Source: Microbispora hainanensis (lineage in GTDB: Bacteria > Actinomycetota > Actinomycetes > Streptosporangiales > Streptosporangiaceae). Taken from it: a stretch of DNA of 64,000 nt. The number at the start of each line of letters is the position of its first letter. Position 1 is the stretch's first letter. Made by a program: the position numbers and the translations under genes. Below the pieces are notes generated by a model, which made no database searches, was not told the DNA's origin, and worked only from the letters and a program-made list of their open reading frames with translations. Location: positions 2,542,001 to 2,606,000 of the forward strand of contig NZ_CP108086.1 of the NCBI RefSeq assembly GCF_036186745.1, read 5' to 3'. Below are positions 26,459 to 34,857 of this stretch, piece after piece.

Positions 26459-27508
26459 ATGACCGTGATCGCCCCCGTCCGCCCGGCCGGAAGGTCCGCC
26501 GCTCGTGACCCGCTGCTGGACAACGCCAAGTTCCTGGCCATCGTGCTGGTCGTTTCCGGGCATCTCGTCGAGGACCTGCGGGACGTTCCCGCGGCGCATG
26601 CGCTCTACTTCTTCGTCTACCTCTTCCACATGCCGCTCTTCATCGTCGTCAGCGGCTATTTGTCCCGAAATTTCACGTTTTCTCCTGGTAAGGCGCGCAA
26701 GCTCATCAGCGGCCTCGCGGTGCCGTACGTCATCTTCGAGGTGGCCTATTCGCTGCCCCGCTACTTCCTGTACGGCAAGCTCGAGATCAGCCTGCTCGAC
26801 CCGTACTACCTGACCTGGTTCCTGATGTCGCTGTTCCTGTGGCGGCTGTCCACGCCGGTCTGGCAGCAGTTGCGTCACCCTCTGGTGATCGCGGTCGGGC
26901 TGTGCCTGCTGTCGGGCACCAGTGCCCTGCCCGACGAGTTGTCGATGAACCGCACGTTCGGCCTGCTGCCGTTCTACGTGCTCGGCCTCATGCTCACGCC
27001 GGAGCACCTCGACCTCCTGCGCGGGCGGCGGGCGAGGATCGCGGGCGGGGCCGTCCTGGCGGCGGCGCTCGCCGCCGCGTTCGCCGTGCACAGGCTCGTG
27101 CCGACGGAGTGGATCCGCTGGCGTCACTCCAACCACCAGATCGGCGTGGACGACCTGACCGGCACGCTGATCCGGCTCGCGCTGCTCGCGGCCGGAGCCC
27201 TGCTGGTGGCGGCGTTCCTGGCGGTCGCGCCGAGCCGCCGCACCTGGTTCACCGGACTGGGCGTCGCCACGATGTACGCCTACCTGCTGCACGGGTTCGT
27301 CGTGAAGGTCGCCGAGCGCTTCCACGACGTCCTCGTCAACCCGCTCGGCGTGACCGCCATGGCGGTCTCCGGGGTGGGGCTCGCGGCCCTGCTCTGCACG
27401 TCTCCCGTACGCAGGGCCTTCCGGTGGGCGGTGGAGCCCGACATCTCCTGGGCGTTCACCCGGCTGCGCCGGCCCGGGAAGCGGGAGCCCGCCGCGCCGG
27501 CCCGATAG
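26459..27508 (+). CDS. Acyltransferase family 3 membrane protein (fucose 4-O-acetylase-like)
   Basis: This integral membrane protein of 349 residues has about ten transmembrane helices. DNAKFLAIVLVVSGHLVEDL is the acyltransferase 3 signature, with the catalytic His in VSGH. LFHMPLFIVVSGYLSRNF follows and is also diagnostic, and MYAYLLHGFVVK is the conserved C-terminal helix. The family transfers acyl groups to sugars of surface or secreted glycans. The closest match by eye is the fucose acetyltransferase type. A nearby glycan locus (about 12 kb away) is a possible but unproven partner. Confidence 0.9.
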   Translation: MTVIAPVRPAGRSAARDPLLDNAKFLAIVLVVSGHLVEDLRDVPAAHALYFFVYLFHMPLFIVVSGYLSRNFTFSPGKARKLISGLAVPYVIFEVAYSLPRYFLYGKLEISLLDPYYLTWFLMSLFLWRLSTPVWQQLRHPLVIAVGLCLLSGTSALPDELSMNRTFGLLPFYVLGLMLTPEHLDLLRGRRARIAGGAVLAAALAAAFAVHRLVPTEWIRWRHSNHQIGVDDLTGTLIRLALLAAGALLVAAFLAVAPSRRTWFTGLGVATMYAYLLHGFVVKVAERFHDVLVNPLGVTAMAVSGVGLAALLCTSPVRRAFRWAVEPDISWAFTRLRRPGKREPAAPAR

Positions 27509-27627
27509 ACGGCACCGCGGATTGTTTCGTTGGTGCGAGCCACGGCGTGGCCGGTGCGCACCAACGATCACGCTCGTACACCGGAACTCAGTCCACAGGA
27601 GGCGCACAGGAAGCAGAAAGGACGACG

Positions 27628-28233
27628 ATGAACGCTTCGTCAGCAGCGGTGAGAGGCCTGATCCTGCTCGCCGCACTGGTCGCCGGCGTGCTCGGGGTCG
27701 CCGTTCCCGCGCAGGCGGCCACCTATCACGTGACCGGTGCGGACGCCCAGGGCCTCGCCATCCAGAGCGAGCCTCACGTCAACCATGTGATCCGCTACGT
27801 GCCCAACGGCACCGCCCTCAACGTGACCTGCCAGATCAACAACGGCGACCAGGTCGACGGACTGACCCGGTGCTGTCCCCCGGTGGCGCGGGGACGGTCA
27901 GGTACGCCGGTTGGGCGCCTTCCGGGTGGGAGAGCTGCGGGCAGTACATCGTCGTCGACCACGGCGGCGGGTGGTGGAGCGTCGTGTGCCACCTCAGCGC
28001 CGTGTACGTCAGGACCGGCCAGACGGTCACGAACAACACGATCATCGGCCTGGTCGGGTCCACCGGCACGTCCGAGGCCCACCTGCACTTCTCCCTGGTG
28101 AAGAACGCCTCCATCACCGCGGCGGGCGGCGTGTACGGCGGGGCAGAGCGCTCGTCCCCGGCACCTCTACCACCTGGGCTGCGGCGGCGGCTACTACGAC
28201 TGGATCTCCCAGGGCATGCGGGTCTGCTACTGA
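27628..28233 (+). pseudogene. Broken secreted M23-type peptidoglycan peptidase
   Basis: The pieces are clear but lie in two frames. A signal peptide (LILLAALVAGVLGVAVPAQA) and an SH3-like segment (TYHVTGADAQGL to NNGDQVDG) are in the first frame. At about 27860 the homology moves to another frame: PVLSPGGAGTVRYAGW, VDHGGGWWSVVCHLS and IIGLVGSTGTSEAHLHF, the last holding the M23 HxH motif. Near 28150 it returns to the first frame and ends YYDWISQGMRVCY. The first zinc motif (HxxxD) expected before PVLSP is missing, so a deletion is likely as well. AAAGGACGACG precedes the ATG. Sequencing error is the alternative for the frameshifts. Confidence 0.75.
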
Positions 28234-28270
28234 CCTCCGCATTCATCCGGCGCATTCATCCGGCGCATCC

Positions 28271-28297
28271 GGCCGGGCTCCGATTCGGGGCCCGGCC
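28271..28297. terminator. GC hairpin after the M23 gene
   Basis: GGCCGGGC (28271-28278) pairs with GCCCGGCC (28290-28297) across an 11-base loop. The word cattcatccggcg is repeated just before it (28239-28265). Confidence 0.65.
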
Positions 28298-28471
28298 CCG
28301 GCCGCGTACGGAACTTCCGACGGCGCCTTCCCGTTCTGTCAAGTGATGGTGCGAAGTAGGGCGGATTGCGCAGCCGGCGGGCCCGGGAACGGAACTCGGC
28401 TCTGTCACGGCGCGGTGATACGGGGTAACCTGCGCATTCGCGGTGCAGCCAGGAGCGGTGGAAACGACGGG

Positions 28472-28681
28472 GTGACGCGGGTGGTCGGCAGACAGGGCAG
28501 GGTCACGGGCAGGATCGGCCCGGGCCTTGTCGGCGAGGTGATGGTGCCTATCCGCGGGGGTGTCGAGGCGTTCTACGCCTATCCGAGCATTCCGGACGAG
28601 GAGATCCCGGTGGGGTCCATCGTCGTCGTCGTGGAGTATTCACCCCCGCGCACCGTCTACGTCGCTCGCGCGGTCGTCTGA
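28472..28681 (+). CDS. Minimal NfeD-like OB-fold protein
   Basis: This 69-residue protein contains only the C-terminal OB-fold of NfeD proteins: GRQGRVTGRIGPGLVGEVMVPIRGG, EEIPVGSIVVVVEY and a terminal strand ending VARAVV. The membrane helices and protease domain found in larger NfeD proteins are absent. NfeD proteins partner with flotillins, and the flotillin gene starts 49 bases downstream, which supports the call. The GTG at 28472 is the best start, although its ribosome site is weak. Confidence 0.85.
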   Translation: MTRVVGRQGRVTGRIGPGLVGEVMVPIRGGVEAFYAYPSIPDEEIPVGSIVVVVEYSPPRTVYVARAVV

Positions 28682-28730
28682 CCCGCGCCCCTCCTCCACT
28701 CCCTGATCCCCCCACTACACGGAGGCTCCA

Positions 28731-30239
28731 ATGTCACCGGAGATCCTGGTCGTGGGCGGTGTGGCCATTGTCGCCGTCATCGTCCTCATTCTCCTGTTCA
28801 AGGCCATCTGGCGGGTGGCCGAACCCAACGAGGCGCTGATCATCTCGGGCCTCGGCGCCCACACGAAGAACGAGCTGGCCGACAGCCTCGGCTTCAAGAT
28901 CATAACCGGCAAGGGCACCGCCGTGCTGCCCGGCTTCCAGACCGCCCGGCGGCTGCGGCTCGACAGCCGGGCCACGAACCTGCAGGTCAACTGCGTGACC
29001 CAGCAGGGCATCCCGGTCCAGGTGCGCGGCGTGATCATCTACAAGGTGGGCGACGACTTCACCAGCATCGCGAACGCCGCCCGGCGCTTCCTCGACCAGC
29101 AGGACTCGATGAACGGCGCCATCCACGAGCTGTTCACCGGTCACCTGCGCTCGATCATCGGCAACCTGACCGTCGAGGATCTCATTCTCAACCGCGAGCG
29201 GCTCACCAGCGAGACCCGCAGCTCCGCCGCCGACGAGATGAGCAAGCTCGGCCTGGTGGTCGACTCGCTGCAGATCCAGGAGATCGAGGACGAGACCGGC
29301 TACATCACCAACCTCGGCAAGCCGCACGCCGCGAAGATCGCCGCCGCGGCGCGCATCGCCGAGGCACAGCGCGACCAGGAGGCCACCGAAGCCGAGCAGA
29401 TCGCGGCCGCCAAGAAGGCCGCCGCCGTCCGCGAGTCGCAGATCCAGCAGGCCGGCTATCAGGCCGAGGTGGACCAGGCGGCGGCCAAGGCCCGGCAGGC
29501 AGGCCCGCTGTCGGAGGCGACCGCGCGGCAGGAGGTCGTCGTCCAGGAGACCAGGGCAGCGGAGCTGGAGGCCCAGCTCGCCGAGCAGCGGCTCCAGTCG
29601 CAGGTCCGCAAGCCCGCCGACGCCAAGGCGTACGAGACCGTCACGCTGTCGCAGGCGGAGCGCGACGCCCGCATCGCCCAGGCCGAGGCCGAGGCCAGGG
29701 AGACCGAGCTGCGCGCCGCGGCCCAGGCGTCCCAGGTGAAGCAGGCGGCGGCGGCGGACGCCGAGGCCGTGCGCGTGCGTGGTGAGGCCGCCGCGGCGGC
29801 GACCAAGGCGACCGGTCTCGGCGAGGCGGAGGCCGCCAAGGCGCGGGGTCTCGCCGAGGCAGAGGCGGCCAGGGCGAAGGGTCTCGCGGAGGCGGAGGCC
29901 GCCAAGGCGAAGGGCCTGGCCGAGGCCGACGCGATCAGGGCCCGTTCCGAGGCGCTGCGCGAGAACCAGGAGGCGGTCATCGCCCAGCAGCTCGCCGAGA
30001 ACTGGCCGCAGATCGTGGAGGCCGCCTCCAAGGCGTTCGGCAACGTCGATCACATGGTGGTGCTCAACGGCGCGCAGGGCATCGAGGAGATGCTGGCCAA
30101 GGCGCTCACGCTGGGCGGCACCGGGCTGGGCCTGGCCCGCGCCCTGCTGTCCGGCGGCACCCCCGGCTCGGCCAAGGACGGCGCGAGCGTCAACGGCGCC
30201 GAGCCGCCCACGAAGGACGCCATCGACGCCGCCTCCTGA
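28731..30239 (+). CDS. Flotillin-like SPFH/band 7 membrane scaffold protein
   Basis: A membrane-anchored scaffold of 502 residues that organises functional microdomains. One N-terminal transmembrane helix (ILVVGGVAIVAVIVLILLF) leads into the SPFH domain (about 30-200; EPNEALIISG, VQVRGVIIYKVGDD). A long Ala/Glu-rich coiled coil follows (about 200-420). Near its end a 30-bp repeat at about 29810-29930 encodes four KAKGLAEAEA-like decapeptides. The C-terminal part (VDHMVVLNGAQGIEEMLAKAL) is the flotillin oligomerisation region. It forms an operon with the NfeD-like gene and ends at a 13-bp hairpin. Confidence 0.96.
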   Translation: MSPEILVVGGVAIVAVIVLILLFKAIWRVAEPNEALIISGLGAHTKNELADSLGFKIITGKGTAVLPGFQTARRLRLDSRATNLQVNCVTQQGIPVQVRGVIIYKVGDDFTSIANAARRFLDQQDSMNGAIHELFTGHLRSIIGNLTVEDLILNRERLTSETRSSAADEMSKLGLVVDSLQIQEIEDETGYITNLGKPHAAKIAAAARIAEAQRDQEATEAEQIAAAKKAAAVRESQIQQAGYQAEVDQAAAKARQAGPLSEATARQEVVVQETRAAELEAQLAEQRLQSQVRKPADAKAYETVTLSQAERDARIAQAEAEARETELRAAAQASQVKQAAAADAEAVRVRGEAAAAATKATGLGEAEAAKARGLAEAEAARAKGLAEAEAAKAKGLAEADAIRARSEALRENQEAVIAQQLAENWPQIVEAASKAFGNVDHMVVLNGAQGIEEMLAKALTLGGTGLGLARALLSGGTPGSAKDGASVNGAEPPTKDAIDAAS

Positions 30240-30250
30240 CGGCCCACGTC

Positions 30251-30287
30251 CGTCCCCGTCCCGTCTCCGTTCGCCGGGACGGGGACG
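30251..30287. terminator. Bidirectional terminator between convergent genes
   Basis: CGTCCCCGTCCCG (30251-30263) pairs perfectly with CGGGACGGGGACG (30275-30287) across an 11-base loop. It sits between the flotillin stop and the stop of the convergent XRE regulator gene. Confidence 0.88.
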
Positions 30288-30288
30288 T

Positions 30289-31143
30289 TCAGCCGTGGGT
30301 CAGGTCCTGGAGGCCGACCACGCGCAGCAGCTCCAGCCGCTCGTACGACTCGCTGCCCGGGCGAGCGGTGTAGACGATCAGCCGCTGGTCGTGCTCCGGG
30401 CTCAGCAGCACCTCGCAGTCCAGCTCCATCAGCCCGACCACCGGATGCAGGAAGCGCTTGACGTCGGAGCGGCGTACGGCGACGTCGTGGGCCTCCCACA
30501 GCGCCGCGAACTCCTCGCTGCGGGCCCGGAGCCGGCGTACGAGCGCGGCCAGCCGCGCGTCGCCCGGGCGGCGGGCGGCCGTGGCGCGCAGATCCGCCAC
30601 CGCCGTGCGGGCGGCGTTGTCACGGTCTTCGGGCGGGAAGAGCTCCCGCGCCGACGGGTCGGTGAAGTAACGCCAGATGATGTTGCGCTCCGCCTCGGGG
30701 CGGGCGGACGTGTCACCGTGCAGTGCCTTGTCCATCGCGTTCTGCGCGAGGACGTCGCCGCGGTCGTTCACCACCTGGGCGGGGGTGTCGACCAGCCGGT
30801 CGAGCACGAGCAGCAGGCCGGGACGGACATGCTCCGTGGCCGTACGGTCCCGCGGCGGCTCCTCGCCGGCCAGGTGGAAGAGATGGTCGCGTTCGTCGCC
30901 GGTCAGCCGCAGCGCGCGGGCGACGGCGGCGAGCATCTGGCGGGACGGGTGCGAGCCCCTGGCCTGCTCCAGCCGCGTGTAGTGGTCGGTGGACATGCCC
31001 GCGAGCTGCGCGACCTCCTCGCGGCGCAGTCCGGGCGTACGCCGCCGCGCGCCCTGCGACAGCCCCACGTCGGCGGGGGTCACCCGGGCGCGGCAGTGGC
31101 GCAGGAAGTCGGCGAGTTCGGTTCTGTCCACACCCTTCACCAT
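30289..31143 (-). CDS. XRE-family regulator with MmyB-like ligand domain
   Basis: This 284-residue regulator has an N-terminal helix-turn-helix (TPGLRREEVAQLAGMSTDHYTRLEQARGSHPSRQMLAAVARALRL). The C-terminal MmyB-like ligand domain includes NDRGDVLAQNAMDKAL, NIIWRYFTDPSARELF and the late GLMELDCEVLLSPEHDQRLIVYTARPGS. In related proteins this domain binds small lipophilic ligands. The gene is divergent from an aldo-keto reductase gene across about 160 bases; that gene is the likely target. Confidence 0.93.
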   Translation of the reverse strand: MVKGVDRTELADFLRHCRARVTPADVGLSQGARRRTPGLRREEVAQLAGMSTDHYTRLEQARGSHPSRQMLAAVARALRLTGDERDHLFHLAGEEPPRDRTATEHVRPGLLLVLDRLVDTPAQVVNDRGDVLAQNAMDKALHGDTSARPEAERNIIWRYFTDPSARELFPPEDRDNAARTAVADLRATAARRPGDARLAALVRRLRARSEEFAALWEAHDVAVRRSDVKRFLHPVVGLMELDCEVLLSPEHDQRLIVYTARPGSESYERLELLRVVGLQDLTHG

Positions 31144-31301
31144 GCCCCCGGAAACCGGACGTTGCCAGGGACGGCCTGTCCCCGGATAAGGGCGTCTCTC
31201 CCGCCGGCGCCCGCACCGCCGGAGGCTGGGAAACGGCTCGGCGGACCCGCGCCGGAGCCACGGACGACCCGCATCCTTCGACGAAAGAAGGCATGGTTCG
31301 C

Positions 31302-32324
31302 ATGCACTACCGCACGCTCGGCCGCACCGGCATCAAGGTCAGCCCCTTCGGACTCGGCGCGCTGATGTTCGCCACGTCCATCGGCAACCCCGATCCCGAC
31401 GACACGGTTCGCATCATCCACAAGGCGCTGGACGCGGGGATCAACCTCATCGACACCGCCGACGCCTACGGCGACTCGGAAGAGATCGTGGGCAGGGCGC
31501 TCAAGGGACGGCGGGACAACGTCGTGCTCGCGACCAAGGTCAGCCGCCCCGTCGGCGACGATCCCAACCAGCAGGGCGCCTCGCGGCGCTGGATCATGAC
31601 CGCCGTCGAGAACTCGCTGCGCCGCCTGCAGACCGACCACATCGACCTCTATCAGATCCACCGGCCCGACCCTGCCACGGACATCGAGGAGACGCTCTCC
31701 GCGCTCTCGGACCTGATCCGCAGCGGGAAGGTCCGCGCGATCGGGACGTCCGGCATGCCGGCGTCCGACATCGTCGAGGCCCAGTGGGTCGCCGAGCGGC
31801 GCGGCCTGGCCCGGTTCCGCACCGAGCAGCCCGCATACTCGCTGCTCAACCGCGGCATCGAACGCGAGGTGCTGCCGGCCGCGCAGCGCTACGGAATGGG
31901 CACGCTCGTGTGGGGCCCGCTCGGGCAGGGACTGCTCACCGGACGGGTCCGCAAGGGGCGGCAGAACGAGCTGCGCCGCGCCGGCTTCGTCACGCACGTC
32001 AAGGACGAGCAGCGCATCGAGGTCGTCGAGCGGTTCATCGCGCTCGCCGAGGAGGCGGGCCTGCCGCTGACCCATCTCGCCTTGGCCTTCGTCATCGCGC
32101 ATCCCGGCGTGACCAGCGCCCTCCTCGGGGTGCGCACGATGAGCCACCTCGACGACCTGCTCGCGGGCGTCGACGTCACGCTCACCGACGACATCCTCGA
32201 CCGGATCGACGCGATCGTGCCGCCCGGCACCGACGTCGGCACGCTCGACCAGGCGTACGTGCCCCCGGCGCTCCAGCAGGAGAGCCTGCGCCGCCGTCCC
32301 CTCGCCGAACGCGCCGCGGCCTGA
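31302..32324 (+). CDS. Aldo-keto reductase
   Basis: This is a cytoplasmic NADPH-dependent carbonyl reductase of 340 residues. It begins with the family's YRTLGRTGIKVSPFGLG. The catalytic Asp and Tyr are in LIDTADAYGDSEEIVGRAL, the Lys in VVLATKVSRP, and the His in IDLYQIHRPDP. GTLVWGPLGQGLLTG is a further signature. I chose the ATG at 31302, ten bases after GAAGG; an ATG at 31293 is too close to that site. It is divergent from the XRE regulator. Confidence 0.94.
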   Translation: MHYRTLGRTGIKVSPFGLGALMFATSIGNPDPDDTVRIIHKALDAGINLIDTADAYGDSEEIVGRALKGRRDNVVLATKVSRPVGDDPNQQGASRRWIMTAVENSLRRLQTDHIDLYQIHRPDPATDIEETLSALSDLIRSGKVRAIGTSGMPASDIVEAQWVAERRGLARFRTEQPAYSLLNRGIEREVLPAAQRYGMGTLVWGPLGQGLLTGRVRKGRQNELRRAGFVTHVKDEQRIEVVERFIALAEEAGLPLTHLALAFVIAHPGVTSALLGVRTMSHLDDLLAGVDVTLTDDILDRIDAIVPPGTDVGTLDQAYVPPALQQESLRRRPLAERAAA

Positions 32325-32343
32325 AACCTCCCGTACGACGTGG

Positions 32344-32487
32344 TCATTCGTCGTGAAGGTCGTCGAGATCCACCAGATGGACGTCGTCCCTGCGGCTCGC
32401 CTCCGCGAGCAGGTCGGCCGCGAAGCCGGACTCGCTGAAGACGGCGTAATGCGTGGCCGAGACGTCGATCTTGCCGATGGAGCGCAT
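32344..32487 (-). pseudogene. C-terminal remnant, probably of an AAA ATPase with DUF234 tail
   Basis: A minus-strand frame encodes 47 residues containing SATHYAVFSESGFAADLLAEA and ending with VHLVDLDDLHDE. This HYAVFS(K/E)SGF pattern is typical of the nuclease-like C-terminus of archaeal-type AAA ATPases (DUF234). The rest of that gene, about 400 residues, is absent. Its remaining 5' end is joined to copies of the 3' end of the neighbouring AraC gene, which marks a rearrangement breakpoint. Confidence 0.6.
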
Positions 32488-32492
32488 CCGCT

Positions 32493-32544
32493 TAGATGAC
32501 ATCAGCTAGATGACATCAGCCTGGTTAGATGACATCAGCCTGGT
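32493..32544. repeat. Triplicated 3' end of the AraC gene
   Basis: tagatgacatcagcctggt occurs at 32526-32544, where it encodes the HQADVI end and stop of the AraC gene, and again exactly at 32507-32525. A shorter copy lies at 32493-32506. Both extra copies are downstream of the stop. Confidence 0.9.
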
Positions 32545-33355
32545 GCCGCTGCTCGGCGGGTGAGCTCACCAGGCAGGCGTTCGGTGACAACAGCCGACGG
32601 ATGTGGCCGGGCGGGCGGCCGAGCTCGGCCCGCATGGTGCGGGTGAGGTGGGCCTGGTCGGCGAAGCCGAGAGCCGCGGCGAGGCCCGCCAGGTCCTGCT
32701 CTCCCTCCTCGATGCGGGCGAGGGCTCGGCCGACCCGCACCCGGTTGCGGTAGCGGCTGACCGTCATGCCGACCTGCCTGCGGAAGGTCCGGCTCAGGTG
32801 GGAGGGCGAGACCCCGAGCGCCCGGGCCAGCCGTACGAGATCGGCCGAGTCGGGGTCGTCCGCCAGGATGGCCTCTCGCGCCCGGTCCGCCAGGACTCCG
32901 CCGCGGTCCGGGCTTCGCCGGTCGGCTCGCGGGCGGATCGTCGTGACGAGCGTGTGCACCAGCCGTTCCGCGGGGTCGGCCGAGTCGTGCGCGGTGCGCA
33001 GGAGAAGCCGGTGTGCGAGCTCGGCCCGGCCGTCGATCGCCAGCGACGGATGCGGCGGCTCGTCGCCCACCACCGCGTGCCACAGCGAGGGCCGCACCCC
33101 GACGAACGTGCAGACGTCGCCGCCGGCGGGGTGCGCGAACGCGTACTCGCCGCCCGGCCACTGCGCGTAGCCCATCGTGGGATCGGCGACCATGCGGTGA
33201 CCGTCGCCGCGCACCCGGAACATCCCGCGGCGCACGAGGACGATGCCGTACGACCCGCCCTCCTCGGGCGTCGACCAGGTGTGATGCCGGGCCGTGCAGG
33301 AGACCACGTGGACGGAGAAATCCGGCGTATCGATGACTGACCTCGATGTCCGCAC
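32525..33355 (-). CDS. AraC-family transcriptional regulator
   Basis: This regulator of 276 residues has an N-terminal cupin-like sensing domain (YGIVLVRRGMFRVRGDGHRMVADPTMGYAQWPGGEYAFAHP). The C-terminal double helix-turn-helix includes LARALGVSPSHLSRTFRRQVGMTVSRYRNRVRVGRAL and AALGFADQAHLTRTMRAELGRPPGHIR. I chose the GTG at 33355. Further upstream the frame is open but has no protein character and would cross the divergent gene's start. It is divergent from an MFS transporter gene 76 bases away, its likely target. Confidence 0.9.
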   Translation of the reverse strand: MRTSRSVIDTPDFSVHVVSCTARHHTWSTPEEGGSYGIVLVRRGMFRVRGDGHRMVADPTMGYAQWPGGEYAFAHPAGGDVCTFVGVRPSLWHAVVGDEPPHPSLAIDGRAELAHRLLLRTAHDSADPAERLVHTLVTTIRPRADRRSPDRGGVLADRAREAILADDPDSADLVRLARALGVSPSHLSRTFRRQVGMTVSRYRNRVRVGRALARIEEGEQDLAGLAAALGFADQAHLTRTMRAELGRPPGHIRRLLSPNACLVSSPAEQRHQADVI

Positions 33356-33431
33356 CGGTCCACTGTACGGATCCCCGCACGGGCAAAAATGTTCAAGACC
33401 CCGGGGCCCGCGATCGCGGAGCCTGAGGGCC

Positions 33432-34835
33432 ATGTCGAGATTGACGAGGCCACGGCCGTGGGTGGTGCTCACCGTGCTTCTGGCCGGGCAGATGATGGCG
33501 TCGATGGACGGCTCGATCGTCACGGTCGCGCTGCCGTCGATACAGCACGATCTGCGGGTCGATGACGCCGTCCTGCAACTGGTCCCGTCGGCGTACCTGC
33601 TCACGCTCGGGGTGCTCAACGTGACCGGCGCCCGTACGGGGGATCTGATCGGCCATCGGCGGGCCTTCCTCGGCGGACTGGCGGCCTTCACACTGGCGTC
33701 GCTGCTGTGCGGGCTCGCACCGGCGGCGCCGGTGCTGGTGGCGGCCCGGGTGGCCCAGGCCGTGGCGGCCGCGCTGATGGTGCCGCAGGTCTTCTCGCTG
33801 ATCCAGCTTCGCTTCGACGGCTCCGCCCGCAAACGGGCCATCGGCGTCTACTCGATGGTGCTGGCCCTGGGCGTCGCCCTCGGTCAGGTGATCGGCGGCC
33901 TGGTGGTCGGGGCCGACCTGCTCGGGCTGACCTGGCGGCCGGTCTTCCTGGTCAACGTCCCGGTGGGGGCCGTGCTGATGGTCGTGGGGCTGCGCGCGCT
34001 CCCGGAGAGCGCGCCGGTGGCCCGCAGGCTCGACCTGGGCGGGGTCGCGCTGCTCACCGCGGCGATGTCGGCGGTGATCGTCCCGCTGATCTTCGGCAGG
34101 CAGTACGGCTGGCCGGAGTGGGCCTGGGCCTCGCTGCTCGCCGGCCTGCTCCTGCTGGTGGTCCTCGTGAGGTTCGAGGGCCGGGTCGTCCGCCGGGGCG
34201 GCCTGCCGCTTCTCGATCTCTCTGTCCTGCGGCCTGCGGGGGTGGGAGCCGCGCTCGCCACCTGTGTCGCGGTGATGGGCTGTTACACCGCGTTCCTGTT
34301 CGTGCTGACCCTGCATCTCCAGAACGAGCTCGGGTTCGGCCCGCTCGCCGCCGGGCTCGCCTTCGTGCCGTACGCGATCGGGTTCGCCACGCTGAGCCTG
34401 ACCTGGGCCCGGCTGCCCGAGGGGGCGCAGTCGGTCCTTCCGGTCGCCGGGCCGGCCGTCTTCGCCGCGGGCGCCCTGACAGTGGCCGCGCTGCCCGGTG
34501 ACGAGTGGCCCCCGGCGCTCATGATCCCGGTGTTGTTCCTGGCCGGCGCGGGGCACGCGGCCGGTTACAGCCCGCTGGTGGCACGGGTGGCCGCCATCGT
34601 GGGCCCGGAGCGCGCATCGGCGTTGTCGGCGTTGAACTCGACCGGGCCCGTGCTGGCCGGCGTCAGCGCCGTCGCCGGGCTCGGCAGCCTCTATCTCAGC
34701 ACCGGCCTCGGCTTCGCCTTGGTGGCCGTCGCCGCGCTGCTCGCGGCCGGGGCGTTGAGCGCCGCCGCCGCGCGTGCGACGTGGCGGAGCGGCTCCCATG
34801 CCCCCGAACGCGCGGCGCGGACACCGGGCGGCTGA
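33432..34835 (+). CDS. MFS drug transporter, DHA2-like
   Basis: This is a proton-driven exporter of the major facilitator superfamily with 467 residues and about 12-14 helices. Its N-terminal motif D1 reads SMDGSIVTVALPSIQHDL. The loop 2-3 motif A is GDLIGHRRAFL, a relaxed version of GxLaDrxGrk. Motif C-like Gly/Pro residues lie in ALGVALGQVIGGL, and WRPVFLVNVPVG is diagnostic of the DHA2 group. I chose the ATG at 33432 with TGAGGG close upstream. The divergent AraC regulator probably controls it. Confidence 0.93.
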   Translation: MSRLTRPRPWVVLTVLLAGQMMASMDGSIVTVALPSIQHDLRVDDAVLQLVPSAYLLTLGVLNVTGARTGDLIGHRRAFLGGLAAFTLASLLCGLAPAAPVLVAARVAQAVAAALMVPQVFSLIQLRFDGSARKRAIGVYSMVLALGVALGQVIGGLVVGADLLGLTWRPVFLVNVPVGAVLMVVGLRALPESAPVARRLDLGGVALLTAAMSAVIVPLIFGRQYGWPEWAWASLLAGLLLLVVLVRFEGRVVRRGGLPLLDLSVLRPAGVGAALATCVAVMGCYTAFLFVLTLHLQNELGFGPLAAGLAFVPYAIGFATLSLTWARLPEGAQSVLPVAGPAVFAAGALTVAALPGDEWPPALMIPVLFLAGAGHAAGYSPLVARVAAIVGPERASALSALNSTGPVLAGVSAVAGLGSLYLSTGLGFALVAVAALLAAGALSAAAARATWRSGSHAPERAARTPGG

Positions 34836-34857
34836 TCGGCCGCGGCGGGCCGTCCCG

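Noticed and set aside
26444..27676. Minus-strand frame opposite the acyltransferase gene
   Set aside because: It codes only for His/Arg/Gln-rich sequence, while the plus strand has membrane helices and the family motifs.
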